From positions 1 through 64,000 of the forward strand of contig CAJMQJ010000009.1 in the NCBI GenBank assembly GCA_905215525.1: 64,000 nucleotides of DNA, read 5' to 3'. This DNA comes from an uncultured bacterium (GTDB taxonomy: Bacteria > Actinomycetota > Coriobacteriia > Coriobacteriales > Coriobacteriaceae). Below the pieces are notes generated by a model. It was not told the origin of the DNA. It did no database searches and saw only the letters and a list, made by a program, of their open reading frames with translations. A program made the translations under genes and the position numbers. This document shows positions 8,906-18,243 of this stretch, in pieces (positions within the stretch are counted from its first letter, which is position 1; every line of letters begins with the position of its first letter).

Positions 8906-9430
8906 TTACTGCCGAGCCTGTCCCCCGGTACCAATCTGGACATCGACGATGACCTGGCGGTAGCTGATGCCGCAGGAGTCGAGAATACGGCGGCTGATAC
9001 GGCCGTCATCGGTGTCGGCATACTTATTGTCCAGGTAGACGACCTCGCCCACGCCCACCTGAGCCAGGATCTTGGCGCAGTCGTGGCACGGGAACAGCGT
9101 GACGTAGACCGTGGAACCCTCAAGGTCTTTGAGCGAGCCGCGGTAGTTGAGCACGGCGTTGGCCTCGGCATGCACTACGTAGTTGTGCTTATCCTGCAAC
9201 GGGTCATCGCTCGTGCCCCACGGGAAAAAGTCGTCGTTGAGCGCCGAGGGCGTACCGTTGTAGCCCACCGAAAGGATGCGGTGGTTGGTGTTGGCGATGC
9301 ACGCGCCCACCTGCGTGTTGGGGTCCTTACTGCGGCGCTGCGCGGCGATGGCCACGCTCATAAAGAACTCATCCCAGCTAATAACGTCGCGGCGCTTGCC
9401 CGACGCAGTTTGATGAAGATCGTCCGACAT
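8906..9430 (-). CDS. deoxycytidylate (dCMP) deaminase, ComEB-type
   Basis: 174 residues from MSDDLHQTASG, chosen because GGAGG sits 8 nt upstream, whereas the longer frame start does not have one. The zinc site is clear: HAEANAVLN supplies His and the catalytic Glu, and PCHDC supplies two Cys. The early segment SWDEFFMSVAIAAQRRSKDPNTQVGA and the SVGYNGTP motif are typical of dCMP deaminases, which make dUMP for thymidylate synthesis. The free C-terminal tail DVQIGTGGQARQ is slightly longer than in many homologues. Confidence 0.92.
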   Translation of the reverse strand: MSDDLHQTASGKRRDVISWDEFFMSVAIAAQRRSKDPNTQVGACIANTNHRILSVGYNGTPSALNDDFFPWGTSDDPLQDKHNYVVHAEANAVLNYRGSLKDLEGSTVYVTLFPCHDCAKILAQVGVGEVVYLDNKYADTDDGRISRRILDSCGISYRQVIVDVQIGTGGQARQ

Positions 9431-9512
9431 GGCAGACACCTCCGTAATCGCAACAGTTTGACCCATTGTAGCAGGTGGAAGGTGGAGACGTTTTTGTCCC
9501 ACCGCCCCATCG

Positions 9513-10364
9513 CTACGCGCGACGGGGCTTTTGATTGATGTGGTAGAGCTCGGCGAGACCCCGAAGCGTCAACGCGTCATCGACCGTCAGACTATGACCG
9601 ACAAGGGCCGCAAGTGCCTCGGCATCGTCGCCGGTAATGACGATGGGCACGCTGCCCTCCCCCGCCGCCTTGGTCGCTCGCATCTCGGCGAGCACCATGT
9701 CGAGCATGCCGTCGATGCGGGCCACCTCGCCCAGAACCACGCCCGAGCGCATGGCCTCACGCGTGTTGCGGCCGATAACGTGCGTCGGTGCCGAGGGCTC
9801 AACCTGAGGCAGGCGCGCCGCAGCTGCCGAGAGCGAACGGGCGCCGAGCGCCAGCCCCGGCGCGATAACGCCGCCGACAAAAGTACCGTGCGCGTCGATG
9901 ACCTCGATGTTGGTCGTGGTGCCCAGGTCGATCACAATGCACGGCGAGCCGTAGACGGCACGGGCAGCCACGGCGTCGGCGATGCGGTCGGGACCGATCT
10001 CGGCCGGGTCATCGTAGTGCACGGGTATGCCGGTCTTGAGGCCCGGCCCCACGGTGAGCACGCGCCCCGTGCAGGTACGGGAAAGTGCTGCCTTCCACGG
10101 GCGTTCGAGCGCCGGGACCACACAGCTCAGCACGGCCGCGGCGGGTACGAGCACCCCGGGCACACCTGCATCGGCGGCGAGCGCGCCCATGACCTGCGCG
10201 AGCCTCATGCGCGCCTCGTCGGCCGTAATACGGGCCGGCGTCGTGATCTCGCACGTCGCGAGCGGGCGCTCCTGCGCCGCGGCCGAATCCTCGGCAAACA
10301 GGCCAAAGCGAATGAACGTGTTGCCCACGTCGACCGTCAATATATATGCGCACCCATTAAGCAT
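9513..10364 (-). CDS. coaX: type III pantothenate kinase
   Basis: 283 residues from MLNGCAYILTVDVGNT, with AGGAG at good distance; the longer start upstream lacks one. It phosphorylates pantothenate, the first step of coenzyme A synthesis. The ASKHA-fold motifs are present: DVGNTFIRFGLF for phosphate 1, IGPDRIADAVAA, and IDLGTTTNIEVID for phosphate 2, followed by GGVIAPGLALGARSLSAAAARLPQV. Type III enzymes are not inhibited by CoA and typically need a monovalent cation. The gene stands alone and divergent from the OPT transporter. Confidence 0.96.
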   Translation of the reverse strand: MLNGCAYILTVDVGNTFIRFGLFAEDSAAAQERPLATCEITTPARITADEARMRLAQVMGALAADAGVPGVLVPAAAVLSCVVPALERPWKAALSRTCTGRVLTVGPGLKTGIPVHYDDPAEIGPDRIADAVAARAVYGSPCIVIDLGTTTNIEVIDAHGTFVGGVIAPGLALGARSLSAAAARLPQVEPSAPTHVIGRNTREAMRSGVVLGEVARIDGMLDMVLAEMRATKAAGEGSVPIVITGDDAEALAALVGHSLTVDDALTLRGLAELYHINQKPRRA

Positions 10365-10556
10365 CGTCGGCGCTCCTTTCGTCTGTCCAGCAGTATATCG
10401 CCTACCTAAACCAGTCATCCCAAAATGACTAGCTTGCGGCTATACTGGTGCGCGGTCGCGCGCGAGCTCACGCGACGGCCCTTGGTAACCCGACTTCCCG
10501 CGCCGTATCCGTAGCGGCGCTCCCGGGGGAAGCGGATATACGCAAAGGAGTTCTAT

Positions 10557-12260
10557 ATGAGCAATCCCTCGAACCGCGCCTCGATGCGCGGGCAACTCAC
10601 GCTGCGCGGCGTCGTCATCGGCGTCCTTGGCTGCGTGATCATCACGGCAAGCTCGGCCTATACCGCCCTCAAGATGGGCGCCCTCCCCTGGCCGATCATT
10701 TTCGCCGCCGTCATTTCGCTGTTCTTCCTGAAGCTCATGGGCAACGCCAGTCTCAACGAGGCCAACGTCACCCACACCATCATGTCCGCGGGCGCCATGG
10801 TCGCCGGCGGCCTGGCGTTTACCATCCCGGGCGCCTGGATGCTGGGCTATGCCGACCAGATCAGCTGGCTCGACATGTTTATCGTGGCGCTCGCCGGCAC
10901 CATCTTGGGCCTTCTGGCGACAGCCCTCATCCACCGTCACTTTATCGTGGACGCCGCGCTGGAGTTCCCCACCGGCAACGCCGCAGCTCAGACCCTGCGC
11001 GCCACCGAGGCCGGCGGCAAGACCGGCAAGCAGCTCTTTGGCTCCATGGCCATCGCAGGCATCTACAGTGTGCTTCGCGACGCTCTGGGCGTGGTGCCCA
11101 GCATGCTGTGCACGCTCAATATCCCCGGCGTGACCTTTGCCATCTACAACTCGCCCATGTTGCTGTCCATAGGCTTTTTGGTGGGCTTCGCCCCCGTCGC
11201 GTTCTGGTTTGCCGGCGCGCTGCTGGGCAACTTTGGCATCATCGTCGGCGGCACCGCTGCCGGTCTGTTCGACGTCGTAACCGCGCAGGGCATCGTCAAG
11301 TCCCTGGGCATGGGTCTTATGATGGGCTTTGGCGTCGCCGTCGTCCTTAAGGACATCCTGCCGCAGGTCGCCGGCATCGTCCGCGGTCTTGCCGCCGACA
11401 GCTCCACCGACACCGACGAGCAGTCGCTCATCTCGGGCTCCCTTAAGCTCGACGCCGGCATCATCGGCCTGGGCACCGCCGCTATCGCTGTAATCGTTGC
11501 CATCGCGCTCGACCTTGGTCCCGTCCCGGCCGTCATTGTCACGCTGTTCACCTTTATCACCACCATCATGAGTGCACAGAGCTGCGGCCAGACGGGCATC
11601 GACCCCATGGAGATCTTTGGCCTCATCGTCATGCTCATCGTGGCAGCCTTCGCGCAGCTTGCGCAGGTCAAGCTGTTCTTTATCGCCGGCATCGTGGCCG
11701 TGGCGTGCGGCCTTGCGGGCGACGTCATGAACGACTTTAAGGCCGGCGCCGTGCTGGGCACCAACCCGCGCGCACAGTGGGTCGGCCAGGCCATCGGCGG
11801 CATCGTGGGTGCCCTGGTCGCTGCCGCTGTCATGGTCGCGCTCGTCACCGCCTATGGTCCGGACGCCTTCGGCCCCGACAAGAGCTTTGTGGCCGCGCAA
11901 GCAAGCGTCGTCGCCACCATGGTCTCGGGCATCCCGAGCGTGCCGTGGTTCGCAGGTTGCTTTATCGCCGGCATCGTCATGTACTGGCTCGGCATTCCGG
12001 CCATGATGATCGGCCTGGGCGTGTACCTGCCGTTCTACATGTCGCTCACGGCCTTCCTGGGCTCCTGCGTCAAGCTCGCCTACGACAAGTGGGCAGCCCA
12101 CCGCGACGCCGAGGCCGGTCTTTCGGACGAGGAGAAGGCCGCCAAGGATGCCGCCTTCCAGGAGCAGGGCCTGGTCGTTGCCAGCGGCCTGCTCGGTGGC
12201 GAGTCCATCGTCGGCGTTATCCTGGCGTTTGTCTCTGTGGGTTTGAGCCTGCTGGGATAA
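10557..12260 (+). CDS. OPT-family (oligopeptide/metal-chelate) transporter
   Basis: 567 residues, start preceded by AAAGGAG. About 14 hydrophobic helices, the pattern ITASSAYTALKMGALPWPI in the first helix and the family-typical LEFPTGNAAAQTLRA place it in the OPT superfamily. The sequence HTIMSAGAMVAGGLAFTIPG and NLSLNEANV-like loops agree. OPT proteins are secondary transporters for oligopeptides or metal chelates; the substrate here cannot be read from sequence. A structured G+C-rich leader of about 110 nt separates the TATACT -10-like element near 10443 from the start. A clear terminator follows. Confidence 0.88.
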   Translation: MSNPSNRASMRGQLTLRGVVIGVLGCVIITASSAYTALKMGALPWPIIFAAVISLFFLKLMGNASLNEANVTHTIMSAGAMVAGGLAFTIPGAWMLGYADQISWLDMFIVALAGTILGLLATALIHRHFIVDAALEFPTGNAAAQTLRATEAGGKTGKQLFGSMAIAGIYSVLRDALGVVPSMLCTLNIPGVTFAIYNSPMLLSIGFLVGFAPVAFWFAGALLGNFGIIVGGTAAGLFDVVTAQGIVKSLGMGLMMGFGVAVVLKDILPQVAGIVRGLAADSSTDTDEQSLISGSLKLDAGIIGLGTAAIAVIVAIALDLGPVPAVIVTLFTFITTIMSAQSCGQTGIDPMEIFGLIVMLIVAAFAQLAQVKLFFIAGIVAVACGLAGDVMNDFKAGAVLGTNPRAQWVGQAIGGIVGALVAAAVMVALVTAYGPDAFGPDKSFVAAQASVVATMVSGIPSVPWFAGCFIAGIVMYWLGIPAMMIGLGVYLPFYMSLTAFLGSCVKLAYDKWAAHRDAEAGLSDEEKAAKDAAFQEQGLVVASGLLGGESIVGVILAFVSVGLSLLG

Positions 12261-12323
12261 GCTGAGCGGCTGTTCGCTCGCAACCAGTCAACAGCCCGGT
12301 CGCAATCATATTGCCTATGACTT

Positions 12324-12365
12324 GCCCGGTCGGTAGCTTTTGTGGCTGCCGACCGGGCTTTTTGA
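12324..12365 (+). terminator. terminator of the OPT transporter
   Basis: Stem GCCCGGTCGGTAGC with GCTGCCGACCGGGC (one mismatch), 7-nt loop, then TTTTTG. Confidence 0.92.
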
Positions 12366-12377
12366 TGCCAATACAAA

Positions 12378-12416
12378 GAAAGGCCGGCGCGCTGAGTATC
12401 ACAGCACGCCGGCCTT
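12378..12416 (-). terminator. terminator of the coiled-coil surface protein gene
   Basis: Arms AAGGCCGGC and GCCGGCCTT, extended by partial pairing inside, followed on the minus strand by TTTCTTTG. Together with the facing terminator it isolates two convergent genes. Confidence 0.8.
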
Positions 12417-12482
12417 ATCGGTTGAGCTATCGAGTCAGTCTCGCAATTAACCGCAGCTCATGCGAAACCAGTACTCAAAATG

Positions 12483-15400
12483 CTACATGTGCTTGCGACG
12501 ACGATCGCCCAGCGTCACGCCCGCAGCTACGAGCGTAATGCCGCCGATGACGAAGACCTCGCCCGCAAGCGCGGAGTTGTCACCCGTCTGGGCGAGCGCA
12601 CCATCTGCGGCCTGCTTCTTGGCAGCGGGGGCCTTTGCGGCGGCCTGCGCAACCTGGGGCTTAGCCTGCGGCTCGGCCTTGGGATGATATTTGTCGTACT
12701 CGGCCTGTGTGGCTGCCAGGGCTTTCTTGGCGTCGTTAAGCTCTGCCAGCGCGGCGGCATAGGCGTCGTTGGCATCGGACAGCTTGGCATCGACGTCGGC
12801 CTCGGCCTGCTTCAGACCCTTCTCGGCGTCGACGGCGGCCTTATAGCGAGCATAGGCAGCATCGAGCTTGGGTAGCTGATTTTGTGCCGTCCAGCCCGCG
12901 TTGAATACCGTTACGCCAGCGGCAAGGGAAGCCTCGTGGTCGACGTGCTCAAGATCGGCCTGAAGGGCCTGATCAGCCTCAAGCTCGGTCTGGGCATCGG
13001 CGATGGCCTGCTTGGCGTCCACGACTGCCTGGTTGGCGGCCTTGAGCTGGTCCTGAGCAGCGTTCACGCTGGCGACAGCAGCCTTATGGGCTGCCTCGGC
13101 GTTATCAAGCGCCTTCTGAGCATCGGCGTAGCGCTGGAATGCGGCGTTCGCGGCGTCGAGGGCCGTCTGGGCAGACGTGACCTCCTGCTGTGCGGCGGCA
13201 AGCGCCTGCTTCTTGTTGTTGACCGCTTGCTGCGCATTCGAGAGGGCCGTTGCCGCGGCAGTCGCTGCGGCCTTGGCGTCGTCAACGCCAGCCTGGGCAG
13301 TGACGTCGGCCGCCTTTGCCTTGCCATACGCCTCGTTAGCCTGATTGGACTCTGTCCTAGCGGCATCGCACTTGGCGGTAAGGTCCTTGACCGAAGCGGT
13401 AGCGTCGCCATACGCCTTGTTGGCCTTATCGGACTTTGCCTTGGCGGCGTCGCGAGCGCTGCGAGCCTTTGTCTTACGAGCAGCAGCCTCGTCAGCCTTC
13501 GTCTGGCTGTCGACGAGCGCGGCATTTGCTTTATCGAGAGCTGCCTTGGCAGTAGCCGCCTCGCCCTTGGCGGCGTCGAGGTTCTGCTTGAGGGACTCGA
13601 TGTCGATTCCGCCGAGTGCGTCCTTCGCGGCGTCGTATGCCGTCTTCGCGGTGGCGGTACCGGACTTAGCCTTCTCGTACTCGCCCTTGGCGGTGTTCAC
13701 GTTCGTGTCGGCAGCCTTAAAGGCCTCTTGAGCGTCAAACTGCTTGTTGAGCGCATCGTTATAGGCGCCGCTAGCAGTTCCAAACTTCTTCTGCGCATCG
13801 GCGAGCTTGCCCTGAAGCTCCTTGAGCTGCTGCTTTTGTGCCTGCGTACCGCCGGCGCTGTAAGCGGAGTCAATGTAGTCGTTCACGAGCTTCTTGAACT
13901 CGGAGACAGTGAAATCAGTCTGAGTGTCATCAGCGCTGTAATCGAATATGGTTACCTCGGAATCGGTGTTCTTACCGCTACCAGTTGCGATGCCGATGGC
14001 CTCGTTACCCGCATTGATAATGTTGAGATAGTGGCCACACTTCGAATACACGTTGTAATAGTTCCAATAGATATAATCAGAATCGTAGCGATGAGAGGCA
14101 AGATCGCTATTAGTAGCAGCTTCTTGATCAAACAGCTCTTTCTCCTGCATGTAGAGGCCGGTATAAGGCCAGCCGAGTGTGTCGACAGTCTCGCCTCCCA
14201 TGTAGACGCCGCCACCACCGGCGAGATTCTCGCTAGAATCGAAATACAAATTCGAGTGTCCCCAAATATTCGATGAATAGGATGCGTTGAGCGCTGCTGC
14301 AGCCGTCATACGGAGGCTGACGCTGAGCTCGGACTGACCGTTTGCCTTGCGGATGTTGTTCTGAGTATCGAGATACGTCAGCGCATTGCGTAGCTGCTCG
14401 AGGGAGAGCGGATTGGTATCGCGAGACATATCCTGATCAACATAGCTGTCATACCAGCTAGCCTTGTCATATCGCTCGTCCTTGTTGGGCGCACCGGTGA
14501 GCATAGACGATGCAGCACTGGCATTGGCCTTCTGCTGGGCAGTGAAATCACTGCCGTTGCTAATGTAGGCCATAAAACCGAGCATGCCATTATTGATGAT
14601 GTCTTGATCGACGGTCATGCTGGACTTGAGCTGGGCAATCTGCTGCTCAAGCTTGTCCACCTCTGCGCTAGCGGCATCGCTGGCATCCTCCGCAGCGTCT
14701 GCGGCATCGCATGCCGCATTGTACTCGGCGCGTTTGTCGTCCCTATCCTTTACGGCCTGATCGTAGGCAGCTTTCTTGTCGGCCTCGGTCTGCTGAACTT
14801 GCTCGTAAGCAGCCTTGGCGGTGTTGTACTTGCTCGTTAGGTCGCCGAGTTTGCTGTTGGCTTCGTTGTATGCGGTCTGCGCAGACGACACGGCAGCGTT
14901 GGCGGCGTTGACCTTCTCCTGCGCGGCGTTGGCAGCAGTCTGCGCGGCCTGGAGGTTCGTTTGTGCGGTGAAGTCGGCAGCCTTCGCGGCATCGAGCTCG
15001 GTCTGCGCGGTCGCGAGCTCGCTGGCGGCAGTGACCTTGGCGGCCTCGAGCGCTTTCAGGTCGACGCCCGTGCCCGAGGTCGCGGCATCGAGCGCAGCCT
15101 GTGCCTGGTTGAACTTCTGCTGGGCATTGTCGCGCACGGTGGTCGCAGCGGCAAGGGCATTGGCAGTCTTCTGCTTCTTGGCCTGGGCAGTCGTCAGAGC
15201 AGACTCGGCATCGCTCTTTGCCTGCTCGGCATTGGAGACAGCCGTCCTAGCGGCCTCGAGCTCGCCCTCAGCCGTCTTCACATCGGCATTCGCCGCATTG
15301 AGCTTGGCCTGCGCGTCCTCGACGGCCTTCTTGGCGGCCTCGAACTTGTCCATACCCATGGCCTCGAGCTTGGCCTGGGCATCATCGAGGGCCTTCTTGG

Positions 15401-15971
15401 CCTCATCCTGCTTTGCCTTGGCGTCCTTGAGCGCCTGGGTCTTACCCTCGACGCTCTTGTTGGCCTGATCGAGCTGATCGTTCAGGTCGCCCAGCTTCTT
15501 CTGCTGCTGCTCGGCCTTGTCGACAGCCGCCTTAAGCTCGTCGATCTTCTCATGAAGCGCAGCGACTTTTGCCGCATTCTGCTCGGCTGCGTTATCGGTC
15601 ACGGCCTGCGAAGCCTGGTCTTTTTGCTGCTGAGCCTGCTTCTGCGCCTGGCCCGCAGCGTCGGCCTTCTTCTGAACCGCATCGTAGGCCGCCTTGGCAG
15701 CCTCGAACTGCTTTGCCGACTCCTCGGCCAGCTGCGCCGCCGTCTTCGCGACCGCCTGGTTGCCGGCAACGACGGTGCTCTCGATGGGACTTTCGCCCTT
15801 TGCGGCATCGGTGGTGTCACCGGTCGGCGCGGCGATTGCCGCCAGCGGCGACATGAGCGGCTGGGCGATGAGGCCTGCCGTCAAAACAGTTGCGACGGCG
15901 CGGTTGGCGACACCCCTTACGTTGACGGTCTTGGCTGGAGACGAAAGATGCTTTGGACTGTACTTTGCCAT
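12483..15971 (-). CDS. cell-wall-anchored coiled-coil protein with internal CAP (SCP) domain and LAQTG sorting signal
   Basis: 1162 residues from MAKYSPKHLSS, selected for its GAAGGGAG site. A signal region of about 50 residues ends near the ...LAAIAAPTG stretch. Residues of about 60-515 are long Ala/Lys/Glu-rich coiled coil. About 520-705 form a CAP/SCP-like domain: LRNALTYLDTQNNIRKANG, NIWGHSNLYFDSSENLAGG, a GWPYTGLYMQEKELFD helix and CGHYLNIIN. A second coiled coil runs to about 1095. The C-terminus has a Pro/Ala spacer, LAQTG at about 1126-1130, a hydrophobic helix and GDRRRKHM, which is a classical sortase signal with Ala in place of Pro. No sortase gene is in the window. The likely role is a fibrous surface adhesin or scaffold; that is inference. 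Confidence 0.9.
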   Translation of the reverse strand: MAKYSPKHLSSPAKTVNVRGVANRAVATVLTAGLIAQPLMSPLAAIAAPTGDTTDAAKGESPIESTVVAGNQAVAKTAAQLAEESAKQFEAAKAAYDAVQKKADAAGQAQKQAQQQKDQASQAVTDNAAEQNAAKVAALHEKIDELKAAVDKAEQQQKKLGDLNDQLDQANKSVEGKTQALKDAKAKQDEAKKALDDAQAKLEAMGMDKFEAAKKAVEDAQAKLNAANADVKTAEGELEAARTAVSNAEQAKSDAESALTTAQAKKQKTANALAAATTVRDNAQQKFNQAQAALDAATSGTGVDLKALEAAKVTAASELATAQTELDAAKAADFTAQTNLQAAQTAANAAQEKVNAANAAVSSAQTAYNEANSKLGDLTSKYNTAKAAYEQVQQTEADKKAAYDQAVKDRDDKRAEYNAACDAADAAEDASDAASAEVDKLEQQIAQLKSSMTVDQDIINNGMLGFMAYISNGSDFTAQQKANASAASSMLTGAPNKDERYDKASWYDSYVDQDMSRDTNPLSLEQLRNALTYLDTQNNIRKANGQSELSVSLRMTAAAALNASYSSNIWGHSNLYFDSSENLAGGGGVYMGGETVDTLGWPYTGLYMQEKELFDQEAATNSDLASHRYDSDYIYWNYYNVYSKCGHYLNIINAGNEAIGIATGSGKNTDSEVTIFDYSADDTQTDFTVSEFKKLVNDYIDSAYSAGGTQAQKQQLKELQGKLADAQKKFGTASGAYNDALNKQFDAQEAFKAADTNVNTAKGEYEKAKSGTATAKTAYDAAKDALGGIDIESLKQNLDAAKGEAATAKAALDKANAALVDSQTKADEAAARKTKARSARDAAKAKSDKANKAYGDATASVKDLTAKCDAARTESNQANEAYGKAKAADVTAQAGVDDAKAAATAAATALSNAQQAVNNKKQALAAAQQEVTSAQTALDAANAAFQRYADAQKALDNAEAAHKAAVASVNAAQDQLKAANQAVVDAKQAIADAQTELEADQALQADLEHVDHEASLAAGVTVFNAGWTAQNQLPKLDAAYARYKAAVDAEKGLKQAEADVDAKLSDANDAYAAALAELNDAKKALAATQAEYDKYHPKAEPQAKPQVAQAAAKAPAAKKQAADGALAQTGDNSALAGEVFVIGGITLVAAGVTLGDRRRKHM

Positions 15972-16035
15972 GTTGTACTCCCTTCGACACAACGCTATCT
16001 GCGTTACCGCGAGTCTAGGGCCGCATTTCCCGGTC

Positions 16036-16060
16036 TTTGTTGCGCAACAATGCGGCAAAG
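16036..16060. promoter_or_regulatory. TTTGTTGCGCAACAA palindromic motif upstream of the surface-protein gene
   Basis: TTGTTGCGCAACAA is a perfect 14-bp palindrome. It lies about 70 bp upstream of the surface-protein start codon and is followed by tgcggcaaag. A related 25-base sequence lies near 32.2 kb. A regulator-binding site is possible. Confidence 0.35.
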
Positions 16061-16258
16061 CGGGCAAGTCGGTTGTTCAACAGCTTTCGACACAGTTCCG
16101 TCACATATGCAGCTGAGATTGATTCATTTTGCGAGCGTTGCTAAATGATGGCAAAGTCATCTGGACGCCCCACCCCGCGTCCCGAAATTCGTTCCACTTG
16201 CCACGGTGTAGAGTAATAGCAGCAAGCGCAACGCGGCCCGTGCTAGAACGAGGTGGAC

Positions 16259-17398
16259 ATGGAGCTCGACAAACAACAGATCAAGCGACTACGCGAACGC
16301 CATCACCGGCGCCACGGCATCCGCCCCGCCCATAGCGAGGCCATGGAGAACGCCACACGCTTCCTAAAGCGCGCGTTCAACATTCGTGAGGGTCGCGCAC
16401 CCTATCACGTGATTCGCAAGCGCTTTGTAAACGGGGCGCGCCTGACTGGCTCGCATTTATGCATCCTGATCATTGCCATGTTGATCGCGAGCATCGGCCT
16501 CGATATCGACTCGGACATTGCCATCGTGGGCGCCATGCTCATCTGTCCGCTCATGGGCTCGGTCCTTGCCATGGCATACGGCATCGCCACGCTCGACCGC
16601 GAGATTGCCGTCGAGGCGATTGCCGGCCTCGCGCTGCAGATGGTCTTTTGTCTAATCACGTCCACGCTGTACTTTAAGCTCTCGCCCCTTGGCACCACCA
16701 CGGCCGCCATCATCGACAACTCGACACCGACTGTGTGGGACCTTGCCGTCGCGCTCGCGGGCGGCTTTGCGGGCGGACTGGGCAACTCGCGCGACCAGGA
16801 ACCCGCCACGCTCATCGCCGGCGTGGCCGTGGCGACCGCGCTCATGCCGCCCCTGTGCGCGGCGGGCTATGGCATCGCCATCGCAAGCGGGTCGCTGTTT
16901 CTCTCGGCCCTCTACGAGTTTGGCATCAACGTGGTCTTTATCGCACTGGCTGCCGAAGCCGTGCTGCTTCTTTTGCGCGTGCCGCTCAAGCGCGACCTCA
17001 ACGGCGACGGCATTGTGACCGCCGAGGAAAATGCCGAGGTCGATGAGCTGTCACACAAGGTGCGCCGCCGCATCATCGTGGGCACGGTGATCTTTGCCAT
17101 CCCCTGCATCGTTATGACCGCGGGATCCATTGGCTCGGCGCAGGCCGGCGTGCAGGACGGCTATGGCGTCACCGAAACCACGCGCGAGCTTGCCGCGGTG
17201 CTGCCGGGCTTTAAGGATTACACCGTTGCCGTCGAGACCTCGGCCACCGAAGGCGAGGAGGAGGGCCTTGTCGAGCGCGAGGTTGTCGCCCATGTGACGA
17301 CAAGCGAGGCGCTTGGGGCACACGACCGCCGTGTAGCCCGCAAGCTCATCGACCTCAATGTGCCCGAGCTCGATCGCGTGGAGTTTGATGTGCAGTAA
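16259..17398 (+). CDS. DUF389 multi-pass membrane protein
   Basis: 379 residues from ATG (an in-frame GTG two codons earlier overlaps the AGGTGG ribosome site). The core SHLCILIIAMLIASIGLDIDSDIAIVGAMLICPLMG followed by GSVLAMAYGIAT and a later SRDQEPATLIAGVAVATALMPPLCAAGYG is the DUF389 signature. About six helices are followed by a soluble C-terminal domain of about 130 residues. A short stretch LNGDGIVTAEENAEVDE between helices looks like a single EF-hand-like loop. The function is unknown for the family. Confidence 0.85.
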   Translation: MELDKQQIKRLRERHHRRHGIRPAHSEAMENATRFLKRAFNIREGRAPYHVIRKRFVNGARLTGSHLCILIIAMLIASIGLDIDSDIAIVGAMLICPLMGSVLAMAYGIATLDREIAVEAIAGLALQMVFCLITSTLYFKLSPLGTTTAAIIDNSTPTVWDLAVALAGGFAGGLGNSRDQEPATLIAGVAVATALMPPLCAAGYGIAIASGSLFLSALYEFGINVVFIALAAEAVLLLLRVPLKRDLNGDGIVTAEENAEVDELSHKVRRRIIVGTVIFAIPCIVMTAGSIGSAQAGVQDGYGVTETTRELAAVLPGFKDYTVAVETSATEGEEEGLVEREVVAHVTTSEALGAHDRRVARKLIDLNVPELDRVEFDVQ

Positions 17399-17472
17399 TA
17401 CGCGACGTAGGATGGATGCGCGCAGCCGCGAGTCACGACATGGCGCAGACGTGACGCGGGCCACGAGCAAAT

Positions 17473-17503
17473 AGCGGGACGCGGTCCATGGCCGCGCTCC
17501 GCT
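17473..17503. terminator. stem-loop between convergent genes
   Basis: AGCGGGACGCGG pairs with CCGCGCTCCGCT (two mismatches) around a 7-nt loop. No strong T-run follows on either side, so terminator activity is uncertain, but the position between two converging genes fits. Confidence 0.45.
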
Positions 17504-17523
17504 CGCTGATTTATTGCCGTGAA

Positions 17524-17973
17524 TCAGCTGTCCGCATCGACATCGCCAGACTCCACTGTAAACGCCGGACCGGTACTCACCAGATAAAAACGGGTCACCC
17601 TGGTATCTCTAAATAGGTAGAGCAAGCCCTGATCGCGTCGGCGCGAAATATACGCCACATGGACCGTACCGAATTCTTCGCCGTTTTCATTCTTTAATAC
17701 CAGAATGTTGGGGTCGTCCATACGCTCGAACTGCCCGTCTGTGCAGATTCCGTCTTGGTCGACCAGCTGCCATCGACAGTTGTCCTCCTCAAGAAAAGTC
17801 AGGGTTTCCCGACTTGTTTCGTCATCCCGATAGTAACCGTCAATGGCAAAGCCTTCGGAAGCACATTCCTGCATATAGGATGTTTCTCGACTTATAGCGA
17901 ACTGCCCTATAGCGCCCAGGAGCACAGCTAGGCAAACCACTGCAAGGGTTATCGAGATAGTACGGCGGCCCAT
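17524..17973 (-). CDS. small membrane-anchored hypothetical protein
   Basis: 149 residues. One N-terminal hydrophobic segment (ISITLAVVCLAVLLGAIGQFA) looks like a membrane anchor or uncleaved signal; there is no lipobox. The soluble part contains two Cys (ASEGFAIDGYYRDD region begins after Cys37, and EEDNCRWQ and DGICTDG add more) and a mixed beta pattern (TLTFLEEDNCRWQLVD, ILVLKNENGEEFGTVHVAYI). I do not recognise a family. The ribosome site is weak. Lower G+C in and around it sets it apart from the neighbours. Confidence 0.65.
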   Translation of the reverse strand: MGRRTISITLAVVCLAVLLGAIGQFAISRETSYMQECASEGFAIDGYYRDDETSRETLTFLEEDNCRWQLVDQDGICTDGQFERMDDPNILVLKNENGEEFGTVHVAYISRRRDQGLLYLFRDTRVTRFYLVSTGPAFTVESGDVDADS

Positions 17974-18243
17974 ATTAACCAGCCCGATACTTGTTTAACG
18001 GAGCACGAAACATACTTGGCACCTCCGATATCAGAGAAAACGTCACCCGCAGCCCGGCGGCAGTCATATGTTTCCAACATCAAACCATATGGCAACCACT
18101 CGCGAGAGGAGTATCGGCGAACGGTGCATTTTTGCGCTCCATTGGTCAAACGTCAACGCGCGCTACAGCTCTTGCCCGATCAATTCAGATTTTGTCGCAT
18201 ACTACCGTAGATCCCCAACGCTTCCACCCCCAAGAGATCATTT
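17974..18243. other. 270-bp intergenic region without a supported gene
   Basis: It separates the small membrane-anchored gene from the dehydrogenase. Short frames in it have no ribosome site and no recognisable product. I see no clear promoter or hairpin. Confidence 0.5.

Noticed and set aside
10440..10556. Riboswitch upstream of the OPT transporter
   Set aside because: The leader is G+C-rich and can form hairpins, but I do not see the conserved core of any riboswitch class I know.
10440..12101. 553-codon frame on the minus strand
   Set aside because: Antisense to the OPT transporter; composition dominated by His, Asp and Gly with no motif.
12882..16148. Long plus-strand frames opposite the coiled-coil protein
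   Set aside because: Leu/Gly/Arg-rich shadows created by the repetitive Ala/Lys/Glu codons of the real gene; no ribosome sites.
17949..18149. 66-codon minus-strand frame
   Set aside because: No ribosome site, overlaps the start of the small membrane-anchored gene and has no family resemblance.
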